A DNA stretch of 64,000 nucleotides from Andreprevotia lacus DSM 23236 (lineage in GTDB: Bacteria; Pseudomonadota; Gammaproteobacteria; Burkholderiales; Chitinibacteraceae), in NCBI RefSeq assembly GCF_900176275.1, contig NZ_FWXD01000014.1, forward strand, positions 1 to 64,000, written 5' to 3'. Position numbers and translations under genes: made by a program. The notes under the pieces are model-generated. The model searched no databases. It had not been told where the DNA came from and saw only the letters and a list, made by a program, of their open reading frames with translations. Positions 1 to 9,030 of the stretch are shown here, piece after piece (position 1 is the first letter of the stretch; each line of letters starts with the position of its first letter).

Positions 1-2
1 TG

Positions 3-332
3 TTGCGCAGCAAGCAACCGGCCTTGGTGCGTCAGGAGTTGTGGGGCGTGTTGATTGCCTACACCTTGTTGCGACGGCTGATGCGTCTGATGGCGGAGCA
101 GCTGCAGGTGGCCCCGCAGCGAATCGGCTTTCATGTTGCAGCGATGGCGATCATCGATCTACTGCGCTTTGCGCCCTTGGAGTCTGCTGGAAACCTGCCT
201 AAACGACTGGCATTGCTCTTTGAACAGGCACGGTTATTCGTGCTGCCGCCTCGGCGCGAGGGGCGGACTTATCCTCGAGTGGTCAAACGGCGTTCGGCGA
301 AATACCCAAACAAAAATGCCAGTCAGGCTTAA
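3..332 (+). CDS. IS4-family transposase, C-terminal fragment (enters from left)
   Basis: The frame is open to the left edge, so only about the last 109 residues of a transposase are present. The pattern RQELWGVLIAYTLLRR followed by a basic tail (PPRREGRTYPRVVKRR) is what I know from the end of IS4-family DDE transposases, just downstream of the YREK block. The catalytic residues would therefore lie outside the window. The stop codon lies in the loop of a perfect hairpin (315-344), which is probably part of the element's right end. The whole element may be intact to the left; this cannot be judged here. Family assignment is by recognition and the exact IS name is unknown. Confidence 0.8.
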   Translation: MRSKQPALVRQELWGVLIAYTLLRRLMRLMAEQLQVAPQRIGFHVAAMAIIDLLRFAPLESAGNLPKRLALLFEQARLFVLPPRREGRTYPRVVKRRSAKYPNKNASQA

Positions 333-344
333 CTGACTGGCATT
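315..344. repeat. 12-bp perfect inverted repeat at the IS4 right end
   Basis: AATGCCAGTCAG (315-326) and its exact complement CTGACTGGCATT (333-344) flank a 6-base loop that holds the transposase stop codon. It could fold as a transcript-ending hairpin, and the right arm probably includes the terminal inverted repeat of the insertion sequence. The left end and target duplication are outside the window, so the precise IS boundary (near 345) is inferred. Confidence 0.65.
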
Positions 345-389
345 ACGGCATGGCCGGGTTTTTTGTTGCTACGCCAGTGCTTGCCTCCC

Positions 390-1931
390 TCAAACCGCTT
401 CAGGATCGGCTTCCTTGCGTGTGCCATCTGCCGCAGCGGCAGGCGGCCTGGCTGCTGCCGGCTGGCGTGCGGTGGCCGTCTTGGCGCGGGCGGGTTTGGC
501 TGCCGGGGTCTTGGGAGCTGCGGGCTTTGCCGCCGCCGGTTTTGCGGCGGTGGGTCTCGGGGCCGGCTTGACTGCAGCCGATGGCTGCGCAGCGGCGGTG
601 GCCGCAACCGGCTTCGCCGCTGCAGTACTGGCACTTACAGTCTTGCCAGCCGCTGCCTTGGGTGCAGCCGCCTTCGGCGCCGCAGCTTTCGCCGCCACCG
701 GTTTGGCTGCTGCGGGTTTTGCCGCAGCAGGTTTGGCGGCCACGGCTTGCGCTGCCGGCGCGGGCCGGACTGCGGCACCAGGTTGGGGCTTGGCCGGCGA
801 CCTGGCCGCGTCGGCCGGGCCGACCACGTCGGCAGTTACCCAGCCTTCCGGCAACGGCTGCACCGAGGGGTCGTAGCTGATGTCCAAGCGCTGGGCATGC
901 TCCTGCGCGAACTTGAGGCCGACATCGAAGCCGATGCGGAACAGCGTGTGCATATTGGAATACGACCAGTCGAACATCTGCTGCCAGCGCTCGGCCGGCA
1001 GGTCCTTGCTCAGCAACGGTACCTTCAGCAGCGCGCGTTTGGCGCTACCGTCCGGCTTGCGGTTGTGCACCAGCTCGAACAGCTTGAGGTCATCGCGGGC
1101 GATTTCGGTCAGCGGGGTGATGATGGACATCACCCATGCGTCGTACAGGCTGGTCGGCGCACGCAGCAATTGCTCGGCGCCCAGCACGTCGAACACGATC
1201 AGCGTATCGACATCGCTGCACGGGCCATGATCGGCCAGCAGCGCCTTGAAGTTGAGCGTGTCGATGGCGGCGCCCTCGATGTAGCGCTCGATCTTGCCGT
1301 CCTTGCCCGGCAGCTCGGTCGGCGGGTACAGGAAGGGGAAGGACAGCGCGGCGCGGAAATGCGTGGCATCGACATCCTTGCCGTGCCAGATGGTCATTTC
1401 GTGGCGATCAAGGTTGTAGGCATTCAGGTAGAAATGACCATTGAAGTCGCGCATCCTGGCGAAATCGACCACCTCTTCGACAAAGGGCACATGCGCGCAG
1501 AGGCCCAGGCTATCGGCGCTCAGGTCACTCGGCGTGGCAATGGCCCACATCAGTTGCTGCCAGTCGCTCCAGATGCGAAAGCCCGGGCTGATGGCATGCA
1601 ATTGCTCGACCAGCTGCGCATAGGGCGATGCATTGAGCTGCTGGCGGAACAGGTCGGCCAGCACGCCGGGCTTGTTGAATATCTTGTAGTTGATCGGGTA
1701 GGCGTTGTAGATCGGATCGGCCACGCCCATCTGCACGATGTTGGCGAGCGCTTCGATCGGCGTGCCGCCCTTGGGTGCGGCATAGAGCAGGCCGATCAAC
1801 GCGCCGGCGCCGGAGGTGGAAATCACGTCGAAGTCGACCTTCTGGCGCAGCATGGCCGCCAGCGCGCCAGCCATCAGCGGCATGTTCGGGGCGCCACCGC
1901 CGATCACCAGCGCCTTCTTGTGTTGCGACAT
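390..1931 (-). CDS. Patatin-like protein with long Ala/Lys/Pro-rich C-terminal tail
   Basis: A 513-residue protein. The N-terminal ~365 residues resemble a patatin/phospholipase A2-like alpha/beta domain: an oxyanion-type GGGAPN at residues 11-16 and a nucleophile elbow around Ser40 (STSGAG). The elbow is degenerate compared with the usual GxSxG, and the position where DGA/DGG is expected reads EGA, so lipase activity is not certain. From about residue 375 the sequence becomes a low-complexity tail of repeated AAKPA-type units ending in an acidic DPEAV. Such tails occur in DNA-binding or polyhydroxybutyrate-granule proteins such as PhaM and in histone H1-like proteins. A TTGCA-C-TGCAA palindrome lies just upstream. 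A role at PHB granules is my inference; it may instead be an ordinary lipid acyl hydrolase. Confidence 0.75.
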   Translation of the reverse strand: MSQHKKALVIGGGAPNMPLMAGALAAMLRQKVDFDVISTSGAGALIGLLYAAPKGGTPIEALANIVQMGVADPIYNAYPINYKIFNKPGVLADLFRQQLNASPYAQLVEQLHAISPGFRIWSDWQQLMWAIATPSDLSADSLGLCAHVPFVEEVVDFARMRDFNGHFYLNAYNLDRHEMTIWHGKDVDATHFRAALSFPFLYPPTELPGKDGKIERYIEGAAIDTLNFKALLADHGPCSDVDTLIVFDVLGAEQLLRAPTSLYDAWVMSIITPLTEIARDDLKLFELVHNRKPDGSAKRALLKVPLLSKDLPAERWQQMFDWSYSNMHTLFRIGFDVGLKFAQEHAQRLDISYDPSVQPLPEGWVTADVVGPADAARSPAKPQPGAAVRPAPAAQAVAAKPAAAKPAAAKPVAAKAAAPKAAAPKAAAGKTVSASTAAAKPVAATAAAQPSAAVKPAPRPTAAKPAAAKPAAPKTPAAKPARAKTATARQPAAARPPAAAADGTRKEADPEAV

Positions 1932-1940
1932 CGCATGATC

Positions 1941-1963
1941 CTTGTTGTTTGCACTGCAACAAG
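1941..1963 (-). promoter_or_regulatory. Palindromic operator-like site upstream of the patatin-like gene
   Basis: CTTGTTG and CAACAAG (1941-1947, 1957-1963) flank a core TTGCACTGCAA that is itself palindromic around one base. It lies 10 bases before the start codon of the minus-strand gene. The TGC..GCA core resembles what I remember of PhaR (PHB regulator) sites in betaproteobacteria, but I cannot test this. It could also be a 5' UTR hairpin. Confidence 0.4.
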
Positions 1964-2008
1964 AATAGCCACGCTTGCATGAAATTCCAGTGAAACACGG
2001 CCTTGGCG

Positions 2009-2911
2009 TCAGTAGAACGGCGCTTCGCCCTCCGGCCGTGTCTTGAAACGGCGGTGCAGCCAGTAATACTGGCTGGGAAATGCGCGCACCTGCGCTTCGA
2101 TAAAGGCATTCATGCGCGCGGTATCCACCACGTCATCCCCGGCAGGAAAATCCTGCCACGCCGGATAGAAGCGGCAGACAAAGCGATTGCCCTCCAGGGT
2201 CGTGATCATGGGCACCACCGCCGCCCCGGACAAACGTGCCAGCTTGCCCATGGCTGGCACCGTGGCCGTCGGCACGCCAAAGAACGGCACAAAGATCGAT
2301 TCGCGCGGCCCCAGATCCTGGTCGGGCAGGTAATAGAACGAGATATCATCGCGCAGCGCCTTGACGATGGGGCGGATGCCATCGTTGCGGCGCACCAGCA
2401 GCGTCTGGCCAAAGCGGCTGCGCCCGGCCAGCAACAGCTCGTCGAACGGGTTCTCATGCGAGGCCGAATACATGCTGCAACCCCACACATCGTGGCTCAA
2501 GCGGATACCCCCGGCATCCAGCCCGAGAAAATGCGGCGCCAGCAAGATGACGGGCTGCTTGCCGTGCACCGCCTTGTAGTGCTCGTAACCCTCGTAATGC
2601 ACCAGCTTTTCCAGACTGCGCGCACTACCGAACCACAACTTGCCGTAACTCAGCACACAGCTGACCAGCTCGCGATAATGCCGGCGCAACAGGCTGCGAT
2701 GGGCCGCGTCATCAAGCCCGGGAAAGCAGATGCGCATATTCACCAGCCCGATCTGGCGACGGCGCTTGACCAGCAGATACAACAACTCGCCACAGAGCGC
2801 TGCAACCGTGCGCAGCACCGGCATGGGCAGCCAGGCCAGCACGCGGAACGGCAACGCCAGCAGCCGCGCGCGCCAACTGAGTACCGGCGCGGGTAGCAAC
2901 GCGCGCGTCAT
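2009..2911 (-). CDS. LpxL/HtrB-type lysophospholipid (lipid A) acyltransferase, second of a pair
   Basis: A 300-residue protein of the late acyltransferase family, which adds a secondary acyl chain to lipid A precursors at the inner membrane. Visible features are an N-terminal hydrophobic anchor, the HX4D catalytic motif in APHFLGLDAG (about residues 125-134), YLPDQD in mid-protein and the closing segment YYWLHRRFKTRP typical of LpxL proteins. Its ATG overlaps the stop of the upstream acyltransferase gene by 4 bases, so the two are co-transcribed and probably translationally coupled. Which acyl position it serves cannot be told. In Neisseria a lipid A acyltransferase gene also lies next to metK. 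Confidence 0.9.
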   Translation of the reverse strand: MTRALLPAPVLSWRARLLALPFRVLAWLPMPVLRTVAALCGELLYLLVKRRRQIGLVNMRICFPGLDDAAHRSLLRRHYRELVSCVLSYGKLWFGSARSLEKLVHYEGYEHYKAVHGKQPVILLAPHFLGLDAGGIRLSHDVWGCSMYSASHENPFDELLLAGRSRFGQTLLVRRNDGIRPIVKALRDDISFYYLPDQDLGPRESIFVPFFGVPTATVPAMGKLARLSGAAVVPMITTLEGNRFVCRFYPAWQDFPAGDDVVDTARMNAFIEAQVRAFPSQYYWLHRRFKTRPEGEAPFY

Positions 2912-3786
2912 GTGCGCAGCTCCGGCGCCGCCGGTGCACCCGCTGGCTGTTTATAACGGTTGTAGCTCCACAGATATTGCGTGGGTGCCAACCGGATCAG
3001 GTTTTCGATCTGCGCGTTCATCCGTGCGGCATCAGCTGCCGCATCGCCGTCGAACTCGCACTGCATGGGCAACACATGCAGGCGATAGCCCCGCCCCCAG
3101 CCCAGACGTTCGGCAAAACAGAACAGCACGGTGGCATTGAACTGGCGCGCCAGCCTCGGCAACAAGGTCATGGTGTAGGCCGGCCGCTCGAAGAACGGCG
3201 CCCAGACGCCATCGCCGCCGCCCGGCGCCTGATCGGGTAGCAGATAGACGGTCTGACCGGCCTTGAGCGTTTTGAGCAACAGGCGTACACCCTTGGCGTT
3301 GGCCGGTGCGGCCAATCCCTTCTCGCGGTCGCGCGAGGCCAGCATCAAGGGCTCCAGCGATTTGATCTTGGGCGGGCGATATAACGCAGCCAGCTGCCGG
3401 TCGATGCTCATGCTGATGTGGATGCCGCAGGCTTCGATGCCCCCCAGATGCGGCGATACGAAGATGATGGGCTCGGGTCGCGCCAGCGCCGCCTCGACAT
3501 GCTCCCAACCCCGCCGCTCGGTCACCAGATCGGCCACGCGCTGCGCCGGGCGCAGCCAGTGCACCGGCATTTCCAGCGCCGCCTTGCCCAGCTCGGACAC
3601 ACTGCGCCGCAACAACCGGTTATAATCTACGCCATTTTTAGCAAGTTTCGACTGCCCGAGGTTCTCGGCCAGGCGCCGGCGATAGGCTGGGTCCAGCACC
3701 CAGGCCAGCCAGCCCAGCAAGGTGCCCAGTGCGTGGTACAGCCACAGCGGCAACCAGGCCAGCGGTCGAAGCAAGCGAACAAGCAT
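2908..3786 (-). CDS. LpxL/HtrB-type lysophospholipid (lipid A) acyltransferase, first of a pair
   Basis: A 292-residue LpxL-like acyltransferase with an N-terminal hydrophobic stretch, an HX4E catalytic motif (PHLGGIEA), LLPDQAPGGG, and a C-terminal YLWSYNRYK. The frame stays open far upstream, but that extension only runs antisense to metK; the start at 3786 (MLVRLLRPLAW) is where family similarity begins. It is divergent from metK across 78 bases and overlaps the next acyltransferase gene by 4 bases. The acidic residue of the motif is Glu here and Asp in the neighbour, suggesting two paralogues with different substrates rather than a recent duplicate. Confidence 0.9.
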   Translation of the reverse strand: MLVRLLRPLAWLPLWLYHALGTLLGWLAWVLDPAYRRRLAENLGQSKLAKNGVDYNRLLRRSVSELGKAALEMPVHWLRPAQRVADLVTERRGWEHVEAALARPEPIIFVSPHLGGIEACGIHISMSIDRQLAALYRPPKIKSLEPLMLASRDREKGLAAPANAKGVRLLLKTLKAGQTVYLLPDQAPGGGDGVWAPFFERPAYTMTLLPRLARQFNATVLFCFAERLGWGRGYRLHVLPMQCEFDGDAAADAARMNAQIENLIRLAPTQYLWSYNRYKQPAGAPAAPELRT

Positions 3787-3864
3787 GTTGTATCCATGAA
3801 TAGGCAGCAGGCAGGATTTTATCGGCTTTGCGCCCGTCAAGACACTTAGGAGCCCCGCGCGCCC

Positions 3865-5034
<1,170 letters not shown>

Positions 5035-5051
5035 GAGCCGCATGCAACGAT

Positions 5052-5077
5052 ACGGGGTGGCTTGCCACCCCGTTTTT
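5052..5077 (+). terminator. Rho-independent terminator after metK
   Basis: ACGGGGTGG (5052-5060), a CTTG loop and CCACCCCGT (5065-5073), then a run of T. It ends the metK transcript 15 bases before the rhodanese start codon. Confidence 0.9.
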
Positions 5078-5091
5078 CATGGAAAACAGCA

Positions 5092-5418
5092 ATGCAACAA
5101 CTGAACCCCAACGATCTGGCCGCCTGGCTGGCCGATGACAGTCGCGCAAAACCCGTGCTGCTGGACGTGCGCGAAAGCTGGGAAATCGCCCAGTGCCAGC
5201 TGCCCGGCATCACGCACATCCCGATGAATGAAATTCCGGTGCGCCAGCAGGAGCTGGACCCGGACGCGCCGACGGTGGTGATCTGTCATCACGGCATGCG
5301 CAGCTATCAGGTGGCGATGTTCCTGGAGCGTAACAACGGCTTTGCGCAGTTGTTCAATCTGGCCGGCGGCGTGGCCGCATGGGCCGATCAGGTCGACCCG
5401 GCTTTTCCGCGTTATTGA
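5092..5418 (+). CDS. Rhodanese-like (sulfurtransferase) domain protein
   Basis: A single-domain rhodanese of 108 residues. It has the CH2A-like motif LLDVRESWEI and the active-site loop CHHGMRS with the persulfide-carrying Cys, then the closing LAGGVAAWADQVDP typical of GlpE/PspE-size proteins. The start at 5092 is preferred because a GGAAAA ribosome site lies at 5081-5086; an earlier in-frame ATG falls inside the metK terminator. Its end overlaps the convergent speD end by 7 bases. The sulfur acceptor is unknown. Confidence 0.9.
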   Translation: MQQLNPNDLAAWLADDSRAKPVLLDVRESWEIAQCQLPGITHIPMNEIPVRQQELDPDAPTVVICHHGMRSYQVAMFLERNNGFAQLFNLAGGVAAWADQVDPAFPRY

Positions 5419-5789
5419 CCGGAAACGGTGTCCAGCCCGCGCGCTACATCACGCAGCGCGTGTGAGGTCGGTGCCAGTGCGGCCAGCAGGTGCTCGGCCG
5501 CACGCTCGGGCCGCGCATGGCCGCACATGAAGATGTCCAGCGCCGCGTAGCCGTGCTCGGGCCAGGTGTGGATGCTGATGTGTGATTCCATCAGCAGCAA
5601 CACCCCGGTCACGCCCTGGCCGACGCCAAAGGCATGAAAGTGCGCAAATAGTGCCGTGGCACCTGCTGCTGCCGCTGCGCCACGCAAGACCTCCTCGATG
5701 CCGGCTGCATCACTCAAGCGTTCCGGCGCAATACCGTGCGCGTCCAGCAACAAATGCCGCCCGCAGGCGGCATGTACGACCTCGTTCAC
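5412..5789 (-). CDS. speD: S-adenosylmethionine decarboxylase proenzyme (SpeD, class 1B type)
   Basis: A 125-residue pyruvoyl enzyme that converts SAM to decarboxy-SAM, the aminopropyl donor for polyamine synthesis. The core GVLLLMESHISIHTWPE contains the self-cleavage site Glu68-Ser69 (Ser becomes the pyruvoyl group), followed by His74 and the Cys in DIFMCG. The short size matches the small (Thermotoga/Bacillus) type rather than the ~260-residue E. coli type. I chose GTG at 5789 because GGAG lies 7 bases upstream; the longer open frame upstream runs through the preceding small gene. It is the last gene of a DUF350-SPFH-DUF4178-small protein-speD operon and pairs functionally with the divergent speE-like gene at 9031. 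Confidence 0.92.
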   Translation of the reverse strand: MNEVVHAACGRHLLLDAHGIAPERLSDAAGIEEVLRGAAAAAGATALFAHFHAFGVGQGVTGVLLLMESHISIHTWPEHGYAALDIFMCGHARPERAAEHLLAALAPTSHALRDVARGLDTVSGQ

Positions 5790-5805
5790 GCACACACTCC
5801 CGCGC

Positions 5806-5970
5806 TCACTTGTGCCCGCCGCCGTAAGACCAACCGCTGCCGCCGCTGTGATAGCCGCTGCTGCCCCAGCCACGACCGGCGCTGCCGTGGGCTCCCGTCT
5901 GAAAACCGTTGATGCCGGTGGAAACCAGCACCACCACGATGGCATAAATGACGTAAAAAAAACGCGACAT
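5806..5970 (-). CDS. Small membrane protein with Gly/Ser/His/Tyr-rich tail
   Basis: A 54-residue protein: one N-terminal transmembrane helix (FFYVIYAIVVVLVSTGI) followed by a tail made almost only of Gly, Ser, Trp, Tyr and His and ending GGGHK. The ATG overlaps the stop of the DUF4178 gene by one base (TAATG), and speD follows 16 bases later, so it is embedded in the operon and very likely real. No known family is recognised. The tail might bind metal or interact with membranes or partner proteins; this is speculation. Confidence 0.7.
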   Translation of the reverse strand: MSRFFYVIYAIVVVLVSTGINGFQTGAHGSAGRGWGSSGYHSGGSGWSYGGGHK

Positions 5971-7424
5971 TAATCCTTGAACTCCCCTGAAGCCGGCCAC
6001 CACAGCAAAAAGCCGGCAATCAGCGTGACGAAGAAGATGCCGTCCCCGTCGTCGGATGCCAACCACAGCGGCACGTTGATCAGCAGCAGCACCACGATAG
6101 CGACGATGCAAGCCACTTTCAGCGACTCGCTTGTGCCGGATTCTGCCGGCTGCGGCATGCTGCCCTGCGCCTTGCCGAACCACTGGCCGATCTGCTGCGC
6201 CGGCACCGGTTTGGCCAGCGACCAGCCGGCCTCGCTGCTGGTGCTTTCCTTGGTCAGCTTGCCCATGGGGCCGGTGTAGTCGGCAATGTGCGTGACATCA
6301 CCCACCTTGGCACGCCAGTTGAACGCGCCAACGGCGTAGTTGACCACGGCGGCGTAGTTGTACAGATTCTTGTAGTCCTGCTGGCGATAGCTGGCCTCCA
6401 GCGCGGTAAAGCGCTCGGGCCATTCGTCCAGCACCATCACGCGCTCCCAGCCCTCGGCGGTTTCGACCAGCCACTGGAAGCCACGATTGACGTTGTACAG
6501 CAGGTATTCAGTCCACTGCGATGACGGGTCGTCGCGCTCGCTGCAGCGCAGCACACCGATCACGCTCCACGTCAGCCCGTCGATCTTGCCCTCGTCCCCC
6601 GGCGACAGCGTGGTGCGCACGCGCTCCAGCTGTGTGACCTTCTGCAGCACCTCGGCCTTGTCGCCGGTGCAATCGACCTGCGCCTGGCATTGCGGACAGA
6701 TGATCTGGGTGGCGCGGCCAGCCTGATACTTGAGCGGCCCGCCGCAGCTGGGACAATCGAGCACATTGCTGCGCCCCGGCATGCGCCCGGCGGTCTCGGC
6801 GATCTTGTCCGGCTCGCGCGTGAGCTGGCACTGCATGCCTTCCAGCGTGACCGCCTCGCCCAGATAGAGTTTGGCCGGGCCATCCGAGTAATCCAGCGTC
6901 AGGAACTGCTTGCCGCTGCGCGCGTCGGCCACGCGCGCCTGCCAGCCCTCGCCGACACGGAACGGCAGTTCGCCCTCGCCACCGGTACAGCGCGCTGTGC
7001 GCACATCGCAGAAGATGAAGCTGCGGCCATCACGGTTGTAACGTACCTCGGGCCGCAGCGATTCGAACGCCGGCGCGTCCGGCGCCGGGCCGAGGTCGCT
7101 GGTCATCACGTACTGGCCCGATGCATCGGCCAGCCAGGCGGCACTGCCGTCGTCGAACCAGACGTACCACTCGTTCCACAGCCCGTCCTCGTAGCGCAAC
7201 TGGATACGGCCGACCACGCTGAAGTGGCGGCCCTGCCAGTTGCCCGACGTGCCGATCTGGATGCGGCTGTAGTCCTCCAGCACCGCACTCATCTTGCCCT
7301 GATCGCGCACGCTGTCCGCATCGCGCAGCAAGGTGCTCTGGCAATAACTGCAAACCGCCATCACCGATGCGGCAGAACGGAATACGACCTCGGCGCCACA
7401 GGCAGGGCAAGGGGTACGATACAT
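5970..7424 (-). CDS. DUF4178 protein with two zinc ribbons and C-terminal membrane helices
   Basis: A 484-residue protein. A zinc ribbon with Cys6, Cys9, Cys25 and Cys28 opens it, then a DUF4178-like beta-rich domain (residues ~50-200, with WNEWYVWFDDGSAAWL). A second ribbon (CPSCGG...CPQCQ, ~225-246) leads a second DUF4178-like domain (~270-400), so the gene looks like an internal duplication. Two hydrophobic segments near the end (VACIVAIVVLLLINVPLWL and FFVTLIAGFLLWW) anchor it in the membrane. It starts 6 bases after the SPFH gene stop. DUF4178 has no known activity; association with SPFH and polyamine genes suggests a membrane-complex role. The zinc ribbon beside SPFH recalls YdjG/YdjI of Bacillus subtilis. 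Confidence 0.85.
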   Translation of the reverse strand: MYRTPCPACGAEVVFRSAASVMAVCSYCQSTLLRDADSVRDQGKMSAVLEDYSRIQIGTSGNWQGRHFSVVGRIQLRYEDGLWNEWYVWFDDGSAAWLADASGQYVMTSDLGPAPDAPAFESLRPEVRYNRDGRSFIFCDVRTARCTGGEGELPFRVGEGWQARVADARSGKQFLTLDYSDGPAKLYLGEAVTLEGMQCQLTREPDKIAETAGRMPGRSNVLDCPSCGGPLKYQAGRATQIICPQCQAQVDCTGDKAEVLQKVTQLERVRTTLSPGDEGKIDGLTWSVIGVLRCSERDDPSSQWTEYLLYNVNRGFQWLVETAEGWERVMVLDEWPERFTALEASYRQQDYKNLYNYAAVVNYAVGAFNWRAKVGDVTHIADYTGPMGKLTKESTSSEAGWSLAKPVPAQQIGQWFGKAQGSMPQPAESGTSESLKVACIVAIVVLLLINVPLWLASDDGDGIFFVTLIAGFLLWWPASGEFKD

Positions 7425-7430
7425 GCAGGA

Positions 7431-8480
7431 TTAACCGATCAGTTTCTTGAGGACTTCCGCCTTGGCGGTATCGAAATCAGCCTGCGTGATCAGGCCCTGA
7501 TCCAGCAAACCCTTGAGCTGCGCCAGCTTGGCCTGCAGCGGGTCGGCCGCTGCCGGCGCTGCTGCCGCCGCCACACCAGCAGCGGCCACGACCGGCGCGG
7601 CCTGCTGTACCTGCGGGTTGACCACACCCTGCATCGCGTTGCCCATCACCTGGCCAAAACCCACGCCGGCAGCCAGCCCGGCGCCCAGACCGGCCAGGCC
7701 GCCTTCGTTCTGCGCAGCCAGCGGGATCGCCTGTGCGGTCTGGTACTGGGTGAACTTCTGCATGTCGCCCACCATGCCCATGCTGATCCGGGTATCGATG
7801 GCTTTTTGCAGTTCTTCCGGCAGCGAGATGTTCTCGACCGCGAAGTTGTCCAGTGCCAGGCCATACTTGGCAAAGGTCGGTGCCAGCACTTCGCTGATCT
7901 TTTCCGCCATCAGGCCCTGGTTGCCCGCCATGTCGAGGAAGGGCACGCCCGAGCCACCGATGGCAGTGGTCATCGATGACACCACCAGATTGCGCAGTTG
8001 CTGCTCCAGGTCATCGCGCGTGTAGATATCGCGCGTACCGCTGATTTCGCTGAAGAACAGCTTGGGGTCGACCAGCTTGTACGAATACACGCCGAAAGCG
8101 CGCAGGCGCACCATGCCGAAGTCGGCATCACGCACGGTGATCGGTTGCGGCGTACCCCACTTGCGGCCCAGCTGCACTCGGGTGCTGAAGAAGTACACAT
8201 CGCTCTTGAAGGGGGACTCGAACAGCTTGTCCCAGTTCTTCAGGTAGGTGAGCACCGGCAGCGTTTGCGTGGTGAGCTTGTGCATGCCGGGGCCGAACAC
8301 GTCGGCCACCTGGCCTTCGTTGATGAACACCGCCAGTTGCGACTCGCGCACCGTCAGGCTGCCGCCGTTCTGGATTTCCATCCCTTCCATGGGGAAGCGC
8401 CACGACAGCACGCCATCGCCGTCCTCGTTCCACTGCAGGACGTCTATAAACTGCTTCTTGATGAATGAACCGAGACCCAT
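7431..8480 (-). CDS. SPFH-domain protein with C-terminal SHOCT motif (YdjI-like)
   Basis: A 349-residue protein. The SPFH/band-7-like core runs from about residue 25 to 240 (ESQLAVFINEGQVADVFGPG, later LDNFAVENISLPEELQKAID). A Gly/Ala-rich linker follows, then a SHOCT-type helix pair (LKGLLDQGLITQADFDTAK). The start at 8480 has AGGAG 8-12 bases upstream; the longer open frame is unlikely. Known relatives such as YdjI of B. subtilis form membrane-associated assemblies in envelope stress. Here it sits between DUF350 and DUF4178 genes in one operon. Its partners are probably those neighbours, an inference from context. Confidence 0.88.
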   Translation of the reverse strand: MGLGSFIKKQFIDVLQWNEDGDGVLSWRFPMEGMEIQNGGSLTVRESQLAVFINEGQVADVFGPGMHKLTTQTLPVLTYLKNWDKLFESPFKSDVYFFSTRVQLGRKWGTPQPITVRDADFGMVRLRAFGVYSYKLVDPKLFFSEISGTRDIYTRDDLEQQLRNLVVSSMTTAIGGSGVPFLDMAGNQGLMAEKISEVLAPTFAKYGLALDNFAVENISLPEELQKAIDTRISMGMVGDMQKFTQYQTAQAIPLAAQNEGGLAGLGAGLAAGVGFGQVMGNAMQGVVNPQVQQAAPVVAAAGVAAAAAPAAADPLQAKLAQLKGLLDQGLITQADFDTAKAEVLKKLIG

Positions 8481-8574
8481 GACTACACTCCTGAGGTCAG
8501 TTGGGAAGAAATAAAGCGCGGCCAGAAAAGCCCTGCTGGCTGTGTTGCGCGCGCGGGTATTGTCAGCGCCCCAT

Positions 8575-8964
8575 CTAGGACAGGCAGGCCGCGTTGGCGA
8601 TCCCGACCACCAGCGCAACGGTGCCGATCAGCGCGCCCATGGCGACGTTGTTCTGCTCCAGCGCTTCGTTCATGCCGCGTATCACGTGCGACAACACCAG
8701 ATAAGCCAGCAACTGCACCACCATGGCGCCGCCCGCCCACGCCAGAAAGGGCAGATAGCTGGCATGGTAAATGGCCGTAGCCGCCAATGTCAGCGTAAAG
8801 CCCAGCAGTGCGCCGCCAAAGCTGAGCGCGGCAGCCACCTTGCCCTGCCGGATCAGGCCCAGCTCATCGATGGGGGTGACCTTGCAATACACCACGGCAA
8901 ACACCGCCAGCAGTGCAAAGATGGTCATCAGGTAGATCAGATAGGCGTAGAGCTGTTGTAACAT
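8575..8964 (-). CDS. DUF350 (YjfL-type) integral membrane protein
   Basis: A 129-residue protein with four predicted transmembrane helices (about residues 8-28, 46-66, 72-94 and 108-127), matching the two-repeat DUF350/YjfL architecture. It is the first gene of the minus-strand operon; its start lies 66 bases from the divergent speE-like gene, so both sets share one control region. DUF350 proteins are often found near polyamine or glutathionylspermidine-type genes, but their activity is not known. The ribosome site is poor to judge. Confidence 0.85.
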   Translation of the reverse strand: MLQQLYAYLIYLMTIFALLAVFAVVYCKVTPIDELGLIRQGKVAAALSFGGALLGFTLTLAATAIYHASYLPFLAWAGGAMVVQLLAYLVLSHVIRGMNEALEQNNVAMGALIGTVALVVGIANAACLS

Positions 8965-9030
8965 GCCGCAGTCCTTGCGATATGTGGCGTAATCGCCGTC
9001 AATATTAAGTCAGATTCTACCGGAGCGCAT

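Noticed and set aside
363-1982. 539-codon open frame on the plus strand
   Set aside because: It is antisense to the patatin-like gene; long antisense frames arise from the high-GC codon use, and the product has no recognisable domain.
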